Shown piece after piece: positions 37,273 to 47,788 of a DNA stretch of 64,000 nucleotides. This DNA comes from an uncultured Saprospiraceae bacterium (GTDB lineage: Bacteria > Bacteroidota > Bacteroidia > Chitinophagales > Saprospiraceae): NCBI GenBank assembly GCA_943788055.1, contig CALSOU010000001.1, positions 124,001-188,000 on the forward strand, read 5' to 3'. Both the position numbers and the translations under genes were made by a program. Positions within the stretch are counted from its first letter, which is position 1; the number at the start of each line of letters is the position of its first letter. The notes beneath the pieces were generated by a model, which saw only the letters and a program-made list of their open reading frames with translations, was not told the DNA's origin and ran no database searches.

Positions 37273-38343
37273 TTGATCTTCAGAAATATATTAGAAACTA
37301 AGGGGAAATGTATAACTGTTTCGTTTTACAGGAAATTACAATTAAGTCTCTTGGATAATCAGATATTACAGACTTTCATTAAGAACGAAAGCAACTTAAG
37401 GAGCACAGAGAAACAAATCTCGTTAGAAGACTGGCGTAAGTTATCTACAACGAACGAAGAACTGTTTTTGTTTGTCAGGGACATTGACGTTTATGGAAAG
37501 GAACTTGCGTCCTACAAAAAATTTGGCAAGCCCATTGGCAATTCACAGTTTAATCTGAAGAAAAAGATAGTTACAATTTGCTTAATTGGCCTTGCTTTAA
37601 CATTTACTTTGTTTCAATCTACAGATTATCAAGCGATGTTAGACCTAGTTCCTTAAACTTTGCGTTACTGTCAGATTCAAGTGAAGTCCAATTGTTCGGA
37701 GATTCAAGGCTAACAATAGACAATAGTTTTGATTCCGCAAATAGGAAGCCTAGAACTCAATGGGAAAGCGTTTTTTTTCAGTGCATCACAATGATAACCT
37801 TCCATTTATAATTACTACAAAAAAACGGTAACTGTAACTGTCAAAGGCACTTCTTTCCTAGTCGAAGAAATGGGAAGCAAGCTGAAAGTCGCTGTTAGGG
37901 AAGGTGTAGTTGAATTTAAAAAATAATAACTAAACAAAAATACTTAGGAAAAATGAGGGCTTACATTTTCTCAAATGACGATTTCAAAAAGGTATCAAAT
38001 CTTACTTTTTCAAATTCACTTTTGACTAAATCCTATCAAGAAGTCTCTGTTAGAGAGATAATAGAAGAACTTCTTGATGAGCATGGTTGTAATGGTTGAT
38101 TACAAAAGTTCAAATAGTATCTCTGATTGTATCTTCAATGGAAATTTCGAAAATGCCTCTGTTTTTGATATTCTCAACGAGTGGAAAATCATGTTTGATT
38201 TAGAATATATTATCGAAAATGGTATCATAAAAAATATTGAAAATAGATTGATACTACTAGTCTTTCTATTATGTTTATGTAGCCCATCTAAAAAAAAATA
38301 TGTCATTCTAACGATTTTAGCAGTTTTTTTATTTGTATTTTAG
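37273..38343 (+). pseudogene. Second FecR-type anti-sigma gene, broken in several places
   Basis: The pieces follow the order of a FecR anti-sigma factor but fall in different frames. There is a cytosolic N-terminus (QTFIKNESNLRSTEKQISLE), a membrane helix (IVTICLIGLALTFTLF), a stop at about 37654, then LLSDSSEVQLFGDSRLTID, LELNGKAFF, NDNLPFIITT and TVTVKGTSFLVEEMGSK, each in a new frame. Last come a SVREIIEELLDEHG piece and DCIFNGNFENASVFDILNEW, the DUF4974-like tail. I count at least five frame changes of both signs plus stops. It sits between the broken receptor and the broken DUF4249 gene and looks truly degraded. Confidence 0.75.
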
Positions 38344-38347
38344 CACG

Positions 38348-39188
38348 ATGAATAATGTCAATTCAATACTCATTTTACTCATGGTGTGGTTTTTTGCAGC
38401 ATAAGTTGCGAGGAGGAATTGATTATAAAACATACTGAAGAAACTAAGATCGTTGTCAATGCAATTCTACAAGTAGACGAAGTTATCGAAGTCGAAGTAA
38501 GTAAGAGTAGAAATATTTTAGACTCCGAAGATGAAGTAGAATTGGATAAGAAATGCAGACGTTTTCCTAAGTGGAAGTGAAGACTTGTATAAAGAGCAAC
38601 TAGTCTATCAGGGTAATGGGATTTTTGTTTCACATCAAATAGGGAGATTCTCTGAAATCTACGATTTAGAAATACGTCACCCTAGTTTATGAAGATTGTC
38701 GGTGCATCTGCAGCAATGCCTGATAAGGCGAGAAGGTCAATTGAGGCTTATTGAAATTGAAGATAATGACCAATCTCAGTCTTTTTTTTGAACTAGAAAT
38801 TGAAAATGAAACAGAAGACAACTTCTACATTTGGGAAATGTTTTACGAAACTGAGGCACAACAAAAGATAAGTATCACTTCCCTAGATAATAAAACTGAC
38901 AATATACTTCCTGACGAAACCCAAACAAGAGAGAAGATTTTCATGAGATGCCAAAAAGGTAGATGCACAAGTGCTGAATTCATCTTTTGTAGCAGAGGAT
39001 TTAAATCCCGGAAAATGCCTCGCAAGTGAAAGTCAGACTGTTTTCGGGTAAATGAGGATATGTATAACTACTATAAGTCCCTCGAACTCTACAAGAACTC
39101 AGTTAATAACTATATTGAACCCGTTGAAATATTTTCCAACGTGAATAATGGTTTAGGTATTTTCGGGCGCGATACTCTGAGTCCGTAA
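38348..39188 (+). pseudogene. DUF4249 lipoprotein, broken in several places
   Basis: The locus starts MNNVNSILILLMVWFF. A shift in a T6 run follows, and the next frame gives a lipobox and SCEEELIIKHTEETKIVVNA with VSKSRNILDSEDE. Then come, in other frames, IRNADVFLSGSEDLYKEQLV, FSEIYDLEIRHPSL, a TGA, KIVGASAAMPDKARR, another stop, IEIEDNDQSQSFF, a shift in a T8 run, ELEIENETEDNFYIWEMFYE, and finally YNYYKSLELYKNSVNNY with FSNVNNGLGIFG. This is the typical course of DUF4249, a periplasmic lipoprotein partner of TonB receptors with STN-signalling sigma/FecR units. At least five lesions, of both signs and including nonsense codons, make it a true pseudogene. Confidence 0.8.
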
Positions 39189-40286
39189 TCGAACTGACTC
39201 AATAGTTCACCAATCCACAAGGTCACGATATTCGTTTTCACACCTAAGACACGAGTCCTATCCAGTTTCGTCTATACCTATGAAATGAGATTATTTTCAA
39301 GCGGTTAGTTAAACGTAAAACGAGATTACAAACCTTTGCCTATAATCTCGTTGAAAAAACTCTCACTTAATTTGTTTTGTAATACTTATTACATACTTAC
39401 ATATCTAAGACGCAGAAATCGCTTGTATTGTTACAATTTGGAATGTTAAGTAAAACTTAAAAATATTCATTCTCGGATCAAGTTATGTTATCTTTCGATA
39501 AACTAGCTAAAATACCTTAGACTAAAACTCTACATGTAATTAATAGCTTTAAGACCCTTGCAATGCTGTCAATAGAAATTGTCAGTTACAATTTTTTTCA
39601 ACTAGCGCCTTTTAAAATAAGCTTTTAATTCTGTGAAACTCGAAGTTATTGCAGTTTTACAGTACTTTATATAACCATGATTAATACTTCATGACAAAGG
39701 TCACCATTACGAAAAAGATTATTATCATACCTATTTGCTTTTTGGCTTCTAACACTGTTTGGGTATAGCTTTAGCAATTGGAGAATATGACATAATAAGA
39801 GAGCTTCAGCAGAGTATAGAAGTACCTGATTAAATACTCTTCTGGAATGATATCTTGCAACTAGTTTTTGCTGCTACTTTCCTTAGTAGTATTTCTACTG
39901 CTAGTATATTTCTTTAGAAAGATTTTGATTGCTAGAAAAAAATAACCTTAAGGGCAATAAGACCGAGAGTAATGAGCGTTGGTAAAATCAGAGTAATTAT
40001 TGGTGTTACGTCTCTTTTGTTTACAAGGAATAAATACTTCTCTAACAAGGCAGAGTAGAATGGTTTTTGACATACTTCATTTTGATATTAGTCTGTCTTC
40101 TCAATCCCATTACTAGAATACGATTTTATCCTGTAGAAAAATCTATTTCATTATTTGCAGCAGATACGTATCACTCTGATCTTGCAATCAATACAAGTAT
40201 TCTGGATTACGGTCCTTTGTGGTTTAGTCTACCTCCAATTCAAGTACAAAAAAGCATAAATGCTCTAGGAAACCTTTAAAGAAAAG
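39189..40286. other. About 1.1 kb of gene remnants with no readable gene
   Basis: No frame of useful length is intact. On the plus strand, an ATG at 39691 gives TKVTITKKIIIIPICFLASN and then stops. Later frames give hydrophobic pieces (LQLVFAATFLSSISTASIFL at about 39850) between stops, and 40067-40279 reads as a 70-codon frame with one hydrophobic helix (MTYFILILVCLLNPITRI). Together these look like the remains of a small membrane protein, but I cannot name it. The first 450 bases, 39189-39640, show nothing: no repeat, RNA gene or strong hairpin. Confidence 0.4.
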
Positions 40287-40324
40287 AAAAAAGGCTTCAC
40301 TCATTTTGAGCAAAGCTCCTTTTG
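40287..40324 (-). terminator. Terminator downstream of the dihydrolipoyl dehydrogenase gene
   Basis: On the minus strand: AAAGG-a-GCTT-t-GCTCA, loop AAA, TGAG-t-GAAGC-CTTTTTT. It begins about 25 bases after the stop and ends in a T-run. Confidence 0.65.
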
Positions 40325-40349
40325 ATATATTTCATATGTAAAGGTCTCT

Positions 40350-41752
<1,403 letters not shown>

Positions 41753-41807
41753 CTAATCCTTTTTTATGTTTAAATCGAAATATTTAGTTTTCTTTGAAAT
41801 TCGCTGC

Positions 41808-41815
41808 CAAAGATA
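41808..41815 (-). promoter_or_regulatory. -7 box of the dihydrolipoyl dehydrogenase gene
   Basis: On the minus strand this reads TATCTTTG, a match to TAnnTTTG, 55 bases before the ATG at 41752. Confidence 0.5.
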
Positions 41816-41853
41816 GAGAATATTAGCAATTTGCCTTTTCTGTTAACCGACAA

Positions 41854-43031
41854 TTATTGAACATGAGCCAAGCCTTCAGAAAAATTATGCGCGTCAGAAA
41901 AGCCTTTATCAAATGCAAGGTTCATTTGTTTGTTGATAAAAACCGATTCGTCCCTTTGTTTATTACTCTTGCAAAACCCTCTTCAAATTCCCATGCAAGC
42001 GGTAGAGAAGGTTCTAAAAGTATTTGTCCGTTGATATCAAGGTATCCCCAACATATCGTCAACCTGCATAGGAGCAATTCCTTCGTTGAAAATCGAAAAT
42101 CATAATCAAAATTATGCTCAACTAAAGGTTCACCTTTGGAATTAATTACTCCCAAATTGCTTGTTTTTCTCACTGATCCACAGTCCCTCGTTTGCATAGT
42201 GAATATCATCACTATCTAAATCCATAATCTTTTGATAACGATCATTGATAAACATCCAGCTATTGTATTGTTTGACAGCTGCAATTCCATTGTGGAAAGT
42301 CAGTTGCAGCATCATATATTGATGATCGAAAACCGCAAGTTGGAAGCTGAGCAAAGTAGACCCATACTATCTTTCTTTAGTCTGACTTGCTCTCCTAAGA
42401 TTCCTAGTATTTTGTCATTACCTTCTGAATATCGTATAATATATTTACCGGATCGATCAATCAGAGCGGCTTTTCCATATTGGTATACGATTGCAAAACC
42501 GTTTTCGAAATTCTTGCATTTTTTGAACCTAGGTTCGATCACCCAGTTGCCATTCTTATCGATAAAACCATAATTCTCTCCTTTTTGGGCACGAGCCAAT
42601 CCACTATCGAAGTCAAATACTCGGTTGAAAGTGTCGGGAATCACTAGATTTCCTTCCATGTCAATAAAACCATACTTTTTATTGAAATTCTGTATTCTAG
42701 CTAAACCGTTTTTAAAAGGGTAGGCTGCTCTATAGCGATGAGGTATGACGGTCTTTCCATCTCGACTAATAAATCCCCATTTGCCTTTTGAGTTAGCTAT
42801 TGCTAAGCCATCATTAAATGGTCTCAAATCATCATAACGCCTTTCTATTATGATTTCACCTAATGTATCAATATGCCCCCACAGTGCTTCTGGGGATTTA
42901 TAGTCGTCAAAGTACAGCTCTTCCTCGGACTTACCTTCATCCGAGTTATCAGACTTACAAGAAGTTGACAAAAAGCTTAGTATTAAGAAGGGTAAAATGA
43001 AACACCAAATTATTCTCATATTAGAAGACAT
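41854..43031 (-). pseudogene. WG-repeat lipoprotein with several frameshifts
   Basis: The N-terminal 226 residues are open (42312-43031). They comprise a lipoprotein signal peptide with lipobox LSTSC (Cys 25), an acidic linker and WG repeats of the type KGKWGFISRDGKTVIPHRY, NKKYGFIDMEGNLVIPDTF and GENYGFIDKNGNWVIEPRF. Near 42355 the frame changes and the protein continues LSFQLAVFDHQYMML. Near 42150 it changes again to GVINSKGEPLVEHNFDYDF, then CWGYLDINGQILLEP. Near 41950 further changes lead to a last fragment ending FSEGLAHVQ. WG repeats occur in surface and envelope proteins, but their ligands are unknown. At least three frame changes, of both signs, separate the pieces. Confidence 0.75.
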
Positions 43032-43139
43032 TGTTATTTTAAAGCTAACTAGATAGAAGACACAAAACTATAACTCGATTGCTCAGATCAATCACATTTA
43101 AAATCAAAAATAAATACAATTTTGAAATTATAATCGTTC

Positions 43140-43685
43140 ATGAATTGTATGAAAAATTTAAAAGCTTTTCTAGTCTTGACAATTCTATCTTTTACTCCAT
43201 TTGTTTCGTATTCTCAAAACTGGAGAGTCAACACTTTCGATAGTCTACAATTTGTAGTAAGCAGTCCTGAACCCCTGATTAAGAAAACTAAAGAATCATT
43301 GACTGAAGTTGGTAAGCAAGTTGTACATTCTTTTGGATTAAAGCCAAAAAACAAAGAAAATTTAATATACCAAGTAATCGTCCTTCAATATCCAGTAGGA
43401 AGTTTCCCTAAAGATAGTATTGATCTGAAAAATTCTGTTCTTAGCTCACTGATCGAAGATACCGTTATTGATGAGAACTCTGATTTAATCTATTCAGAGT
43501 CAACTGGACAACAGGGTATAAAAGGTATGCAGTGGAGGATACACAATAGAAATCAAATAGTGATCCGCTCTAAAGCATTTGTCTTCAAGGACAGAGTTTA
43601 TATTGTACAAGTTATGTCAGAAATGCAAAAATCTCTAAACAAGGACGTTGACAAATTTATGGATAGCTTTCAATTTATGAAATAG
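43140..43685 (+). CDS. Secreted hypothetical protein
   Basis: A signal peptide (MKNLKAFLVLTILSFTPFVSYSQ, from the Met at 43149) ends at an AxxSxQ-type site typical of Bacteroidota, and about 155 mature residues follow. The mature part is a single alpha/beta domain that begins NWRVNTFDSLQFVVSSPEPL and has KGMQWRIHNRNQIVIRSKAF and VYIVQVMSEMQK near the end. The layout resembles small periplasmic domains that carry a strand-rich PsbP-like fold, but I do not recognise a family. It overlaps the convergent decarboxylase gene by 11 bases. There is no clear promoter box upstream. Confidence 0.75.
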   Translation: MNCMKNLKAFLVLTILSFTPFVSYSQNWRVNTFDSLQFVVSSPEPLIKKTKESLTEVGKQVVHSFGLKPKNKENLIYQVIVLQYPVGSFPKDSIDLKNSVLSSLIEDTVIDENSDLIYSESTGQQGIKGMQWRIHNRNQIVIRSKAFVFKDRVYIVQVMSEMQKSLNKDVDKFMDSFQFMK

Positions 43686-45135
43686 CCTCAAAATGCTTTT
43701 TGGTTCTTTCAACACAGTCTTTTATCATTGTAAGGGAAGTATCCATGGTACTTTTGTGCGTACGGAAACTTAAAATGGCAGCTCGAATCCACTCATCTCC
43801 ATTGAGACTCGTTGAAGACAAAAAGACACGACCATCATTATGTATTTCCTTCATAAGATGTTTGTTGAATTCATTTACATCCTCATCAGTTTTTACGTAT
43901 CTATAGATCAACACTGATAATTCTGGTTCAGGCCCAACTTCAAAACCTAGTTTTTGAATTTCTTGATAGAAGTATTTTGCCAACAGGTGTTTTTCTTCTA
44001 ATGCTGCTTTGAATGGAGCTAGAGATAGAAGCTTTAGCGAAAGCCAAAGTCTCATACCTCTGTAATGCTTGGTTAGTTCAGGTGATAAATCTGCTGGAGA
44101 TAATTCGTCAAAACGTCCTTGAGCATCTTGCATGTAGGCAGCTTTATAAAAGTGCGATTCAAACATAGCCTTCACATCCTTTATTAGAATCACTCCCAGA
44201 CCATATGATAGAAACAGTCCTTTATGAGGATCAATAGCAACTGAATCAGCCTTCTCAATCCCCTTGAATTTAGACTTGAGATCATCGACCAGAATGAAGA
44301 ATCCACCGTAAGCAGCATCTACATGAAACCAGACGTCATACAATTTTGCTAATTCCGCAATGTCCTCTAATGGATCAATTGAACCAGTATCAGTAGTACC
44401 TGCCGAGCCAACTATTATGAAAGGCTTAAGTCCTGATTTGATGTCTTGTTCGATCTGCTTTCTAAGATAGACTGCATCCATTTTAAACTCTGCATCCATT
44501 GGAATGTATCGATGTATGCATTCTCTGAGTCCCGCAATACGGATAGCTTTCTGCACGCAATGATGAGTTTGCTGAGTGAGATAAACAACACTTCTATCCA
44601 CGTCAGCGGATTTAATATTCTTCTTATCTCGAGCTGTTGTTATTGCAATCAGATTAGCAATTGAACCTCCGGAACAAAGATTACCGTGCGCATCTTTTGG
44701 AAATCCAATGATCTCATTCATCCACTGTATAAGCGCGTTTTCCATGCGAACTGCTCCGGGTGAGCCAAAAAAGATTCCAGCATATCTATTGTTAACAGCG
44801 GCAATAAAGTCACCCATGGCTGTTGGAAAAATACCACCCCCGGGAATATAGCCTACGTGACCTCCAGACGCTGGATTAAGTCCATATTGATCAACTTCAG
44901 ATTTTATTAACGATACAGCTTCATCTATTGAAATAGCAGTGTCAAACGAATCATTCGAGAATAAGTTTTCGGTATCATATTCATTCTTAAAAGCCGGTCT
45001 GTTTTCTATCCCATCAATAAATTGATCGGCGTATTCCTGAACCTTGCCCATCCATAGAGAACGCTGCAAGTTACTTGGTTCCAGTGAAGAACTTTGCTGT
45101 TCCAAGATTTCTAGTCTATCGGTTATTTCAGACAT
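43675..45135 (-). CDS. PLP-dependent amino-acid decarboxylase (group II)
   Basis: A pyridoxal-phosphate enzyme of the aromatic-amino-acid or glutamate decarboxylase family, 486 residues. The cofactor-binding HVDAAYGGFFIL lies near residue 270, and the Schiff-base lysine is in SVAIDPHKGLFLSYG near residue 303. The upstream segment GGSIANLIAITTAR and HHCVQKAIRIAGL matches the family. It should release CO2 from an L-amino acid to make an amine. The exact substrate (tyrosine, tryptophan, DOPA or aspartate) cannot be read. It is followed 19 bases later, on the same strand, by menB upstream, so it may share menB's transcript. Confidence 0.9.
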   Translation of the reverse strand: MSEITDRLEILEQQSSSLEPSNLQRSLWMGKVQEYADQFIDGIENRPAFKNEYDTENLFSNDSFDTAISIDEAVSLIKSEVDQYGLNPASGGHVGYIPGGGIFPTAMGDFIAAVNNRYAGIFFGSPGAVRMENALIQWMNEIIGFPKDAHGNLCSGGSIANLIAITTARDKKNIKSADVDRSVVYLTQQTHHCVQKAIRIAGLRECIHRYIPMDAEFKMDAVYLRKQIEQDIKSGLKPFIIVGSAGTTDTGSIDPLEDIAELAKLYDVWFHVDAAYGGFFILVDDLKSKFKGIEKADSVAIDPHKGLFLSYGLGVILIKDVKAMFESHFYKAAYMQDAQGRFDELSPADLSPELTKHYRGMRLWLSLKLLSLAPFKAALEEKHLLAKYFYQEIQKLGFEVGPEPELSVLIYRYVKTDEDVNEFNKHLMKEIHNDGRVFLSSTSLNGDEWIRAAILSFRTHKSTMDTSLTMIKDCVERTKKHFEAIS

Positions 45136-45154
45136 TAGTTACAGATTCGATTTA

Positions 45155-46012
45155 TTAAGGAAATTTAGGAATGTCGTTGAAATTAGGTCTTCTTTTTTCA
45201 AGAAAGGCATTACGACCTTCTTCAGCTTCTTTTGTGCCGTAAGCTAATCGAGTAGTTTCTCCAGCGAAGATTTGTTGTCCAATAAGTCCATCATCGATCA
45301 TGTTGAAAGCATACTTAAGCATTTTAATGGCAGTGGGAGATTTCCAAAGAATCTCTTGTGACCATTCGTATGCAACTCGATCGAGGTCTTCGTGTGGCAC
45401 TACTTTGTTTACCATGCCCATTTCATAAGCCTCTTGTGCAGAATAGTTGAACCCACAAAAGAATATTTCTCTAGCTCTTTTTTGACCTACTTGTCTAGCA
45501 AGGTAAGCGGATCCCATTCCTGCGTCAAAACTTGCTACATCGGCATCAGTTTGTTTGAAAATCGCATGTTCTTTACTTGCGATGGTAAGGTCGCACACAA
45601 CATGTAAAGAGTGTCCTCCACCAACTGCCCATCCAGGTACAACGGCTATAACAACTTTGTTCATGAACCTAATTAGCCGCTGGACCTCCAAAATATTGAG
45701 CCGATGAATACCATCTTTACCTCGATAACCTCCTTTATCTCTTACTCTTTGATCGCCGCCGCTGCAAAACGCCCAACCGCCATCTTTAGGCGACGGCCCT
45801 TCGCCAGTCAACAGAACAACACCTATTTTATCATCTTCTCTAGCATCCACTAGAGCTTCATAAAGTTCAAAAACCGTTGTCGGTCTGAAAGCATTTCGAA
45901 CCTCAGGTCTATTGAATGCAATTCTTGCTACGCCATTATGCTTTCGATAGGTAATGTCTTGATAGTCTTTGACTGTTTGCCATTCAATGTCATTGTATTC
46001 TTGAAGTGTCAT
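45155..46012 (-). CDS. menB: 1,4-dihydroxy-2-naphthoyl-CoA synthase
   Basis: MenB closes the second ring of the menaquinone precursor from o-succinylbenzoyl-CoA. The 285-residue crotonase-fold enzyme has the MenB-specific segments GVARIAFNRPEVRNAFRP, GWAFCSGGDQRVRDKGGY and GWAVGGGHSLHVVCDLTIA, and the tail FLEKRRPNFNDIPKFP. The SGGDQ loop and the insert with RGKDGIHRLNILEVQRL distinguish it from ordinary enoyl-CoA hydratases. It implies the classical menaquinone route in this organism. It may form an operon with the decarboxylase gene that follows. No other men genes lie within the window. Confidence 0.93.
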   Translation of the reverse strand: MTLQEYNDIEWQTVKDYQDITYRKHNGVARIAFNRPEVRNAFRPTTVFELYEALVDAREDDKIGVVLLTGEGPSPKDGGWAFCSGGDQRVRDKGGYRGKDGIHRLNILEVQRLIRFMNKVVIAVVPGWAVGGGHSLHVVCDLTIASKEHAIFKQTDADVASFDAGMGSAYLARQVGQKRAREIFFCGFNYSAQEAYEMGMVNKVVPHEDLDRVAYEWSQEILWKSPTAIKMLKYAFNMIDDGLIGQQIFAGETTRLAYGTKEAEEGRNAFLEKRRPNFNDIPKFP

Positions 46013-46166
46013 CGTGTAATTGTTGTGTTATAATAGTTGATCGGAACTCTTGTGTTACGCAATTTTGGTGAAGAATTCAGCTTTTCTCACTATTGAATGC
46101 AAAGTAAGTCGAATTGTCTTCCTAAACAAAAACCAAATAAGAAAATAACCTGTAAGAAGCTGGAAT

Positions 46167-46200
46167 AAAAAAAGCATGTCACTTTGTGGTAACATGCTTT
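46167..46200 (-). terminator. Terminator of the TPR protein gene
   Basis: On the minus strand: AAAGCATGTT, loop, GACATGC, followed by a run of seven T. It lies 26 bases after the TPR gene stop. The rest of the 46013-46225 gap shows nothing. Confidence 0.8.
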
Positions 46201-46225
46201 AAGTCTTTAATCAAAAGAGTGATTT

Positions 46226-47032
46226 TTACCCTTTTAGTTTATTGATCTGATACTTTGCTTGTTCTAGATAAGTATCGTCTTTTATCATTTCGTAGGCTTT
46301 AATTGCGTCAGAAATCTGACCTAGTCCTACATGTGCTTCAGCTAGTGCAACGTAGTACTTATCCTCCATTTCATCTGCTGCGGTACCTAGCTCTATGGCC
46401 TTAGTGGCGTGATCAAAAGCTGCTTGATGGTCTTTTTTACTTTCAAATGATCTAGATACATAGTAGTTGATCAAAGCATGCTCTTCGACCCCTAAAGCTT
46501 TCTTACCTAATCCAATCGCTGTATCGTAGTTTTTGGCAACGTATTGCTTTCCTACGATGACAGAAATACTCTTCATATTTTTTGCAGCTCTTTTAGTTTT
46601 CTTGTTTTCATTTGCTACTTCCGTCGCTTTGAGATAGTTATCAACAGCTAAGTCTAGATTTTTTTGCTTTTTATATACGTTTGCCAAGCCGCTATAATTT
46701 GAGGAATATTTAGGATTCATCTCAATTCCTTTATTGTACAAAGCAATCGCTTCTTCTAAGTTCTTCTCTTTCACTTTAGACTTAGCAACATTGTATGCTG
46801 CAATCGCACCGTTCTTTTTAGAAAGTTCGATGACTTTCTCATTACCTTCTTCTGTACCTTTTAGAAGTGCTTCTTCCATAATAGGAAGTCCCTCGTTGTA
46901 GTTTTTTTCTTTTAAGAGTGCAAGGCCATCATTGTATAAACTTGCCGCTGATTTTACTTCGTCTTGTGCGTTAAGGCCTAATGAAGCCACGAGGATAAAA
47001 GCTGCAAATGCTATGATGTTTTTGAATTTCAT
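46226..47032 (-). CDS. Secreted TPR-repeat protein
   Basis: A periplasmic or exported protein of 268 residues. The signal peptide MKFKNIIAFAAFILVASLGL ends at a NAQ site, so the Met at 47032 is the probable start, although the frame is open for ten further codons. About six TPR-type helix pairs follow: AASLYNDGLALLKEKNYNEG, EEAIALYNKGIEMNPKYSSN, YSGLANVYKKQKNLDLAVDN and others. The C-terminus is YLEQAKYQINKLKG. TPR proteins bind partners through these repeats; the partner is not evident. Its transcript would end at the terminator downstream. Confidence 0.88.
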   Translation of the reverse strand: MKFKNIIAFAAFILVASLGLNAQDEVKSAASLYNDGLALLKEKNYNEGLPIMEEALLKGTEEGNEKVIELSKKNGAIAAYNVAKSKVKEKNLEEAIALYNKGIEMNPKYSSNYSGLANVYKKQKNLDLAVDNYLKATEVANENKKTKRAAKNMKSISVIVGKQYVAKNYDTAIGLGKKALGVEEHALINYYVSRSFESKKDHQAAFDHATKAIELGTAADEMEDKYYVALAEAHVGLGQISDAIKAYEMIKDDTYLEQAKYQINKLKG

Positions 47033-47234
47033 AAGAGATAAAATACTTTTTGTTTTGTACATAATTTAATTAATTAGATTCATGTTTAGCTGCTGCAAGA
47101 CGCAGAGGTTCGTAGCAAAAGATGCGCAAAATATAAAAAATGGTGCACACACGTTAACTGTAACAAAGAATATGGCAATTTAGATGTGAAATGAACACTT
47201 TTAACTCTTTTTTAGCAATTTAGACCTGAATCGT

Positions 47235-47242
47235 TATCTTTG
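47235..47242 (+). promoter_or_regulatory. -7 box directly before coaD
   Basis: TATCTTTG matches TAnnTTTG and ends only four bases before the coaD ATG, so the transcript would start at or next to the start codon, giving a leaderless mRNA. Confidence 0.55.
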
Positions 47243-47246
47243 CGGC

Positions 47247-47720
47247 ATGAAGAAAACGAAGCGAATTGCTGTCTTTCCAGGATCTTTTGATCCTATTACG
47301 CTAGGTCATGAAGATCTTATCAAACGCGCTGCACCGCTATTCGACAAGATAATTGTTGCTATCGGTTTAAATAGTAGCAAAAAAACTCTTTTTCCATTGA
47401 ATCAAAGAATGCTGTGGCTTCAAGAAGTCTTCAAGAAAGAAGAGAATATTATTATTGATTCCTACGAAGGTCTTACTGTGAATTTCTGCAATGAGAAGTC
47501 GTCTTCATATATAATCAGGGGTTTAAGGAGCTCTTCAGATTTTGAGTATGAAAAGCAGATATCACAGTTGAATCGTATAATAGGTTCAGGCATTGAAACC
47601 GTGTTCCTTATCAGTAAGCCTGAATTTTCGCACATCAGTTCTTCGATCGTAAGAGAAATCTTGAAAAATAATGGAGATGTGTCACAACTTGTTCCTCGTG
47701 AATTAGATTTAAAGAAGTGA
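47247..47720 (+). CDS. coaD: Phosphopantetheine adenylyltransferase
   Basis: CoaD makes dephospho-CoA from phosphopantetheine and ATP, the fourth step of CoA synthesis. The 157-residue protein has RIAVFPGSFDPITLGHEDLI, with the nucleotidyltransferase motif T-x-GH, then IIRGLRSSSDFEYEKQISQL and the C-terminal ISSSIVREILKNNGD, where Ser and Arg bind the ATP phosphates. Length and spacing are those of the family. It stands 184 bases from the divergent TPR gene and 68 bases before pruA. Confidence 0.97.
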   Translation: MKKTKRIAVFPGSFDPITLGHEDLIKRAAPLFDKIIVAIGLNSSKKTLFPLNQRMLWLQEVFKKEENIIIDSYEGLTVNFCNEKSSSYIIRGLRSSSDFEYEKQISQLNRIIGSGIETVFLISKPEFSHISSSIVREILKNNGDVSQLVPRELDLKK

Positions 47721-47788
47721 TTTGATATTTTGATTACTTCCAAACCAGATAAATAGAAATAACCTTAATCAAAAATATTACAAAATAT

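Noticed and set aside
38843-39025. A minus-strand open frame opposite the DUF4249 remnant
   Set aside because: The plus strand gives DUF4249 segments in order, including SLELYKNSVNNY and NNGLGIFG; the minus-strand frame has no motif.
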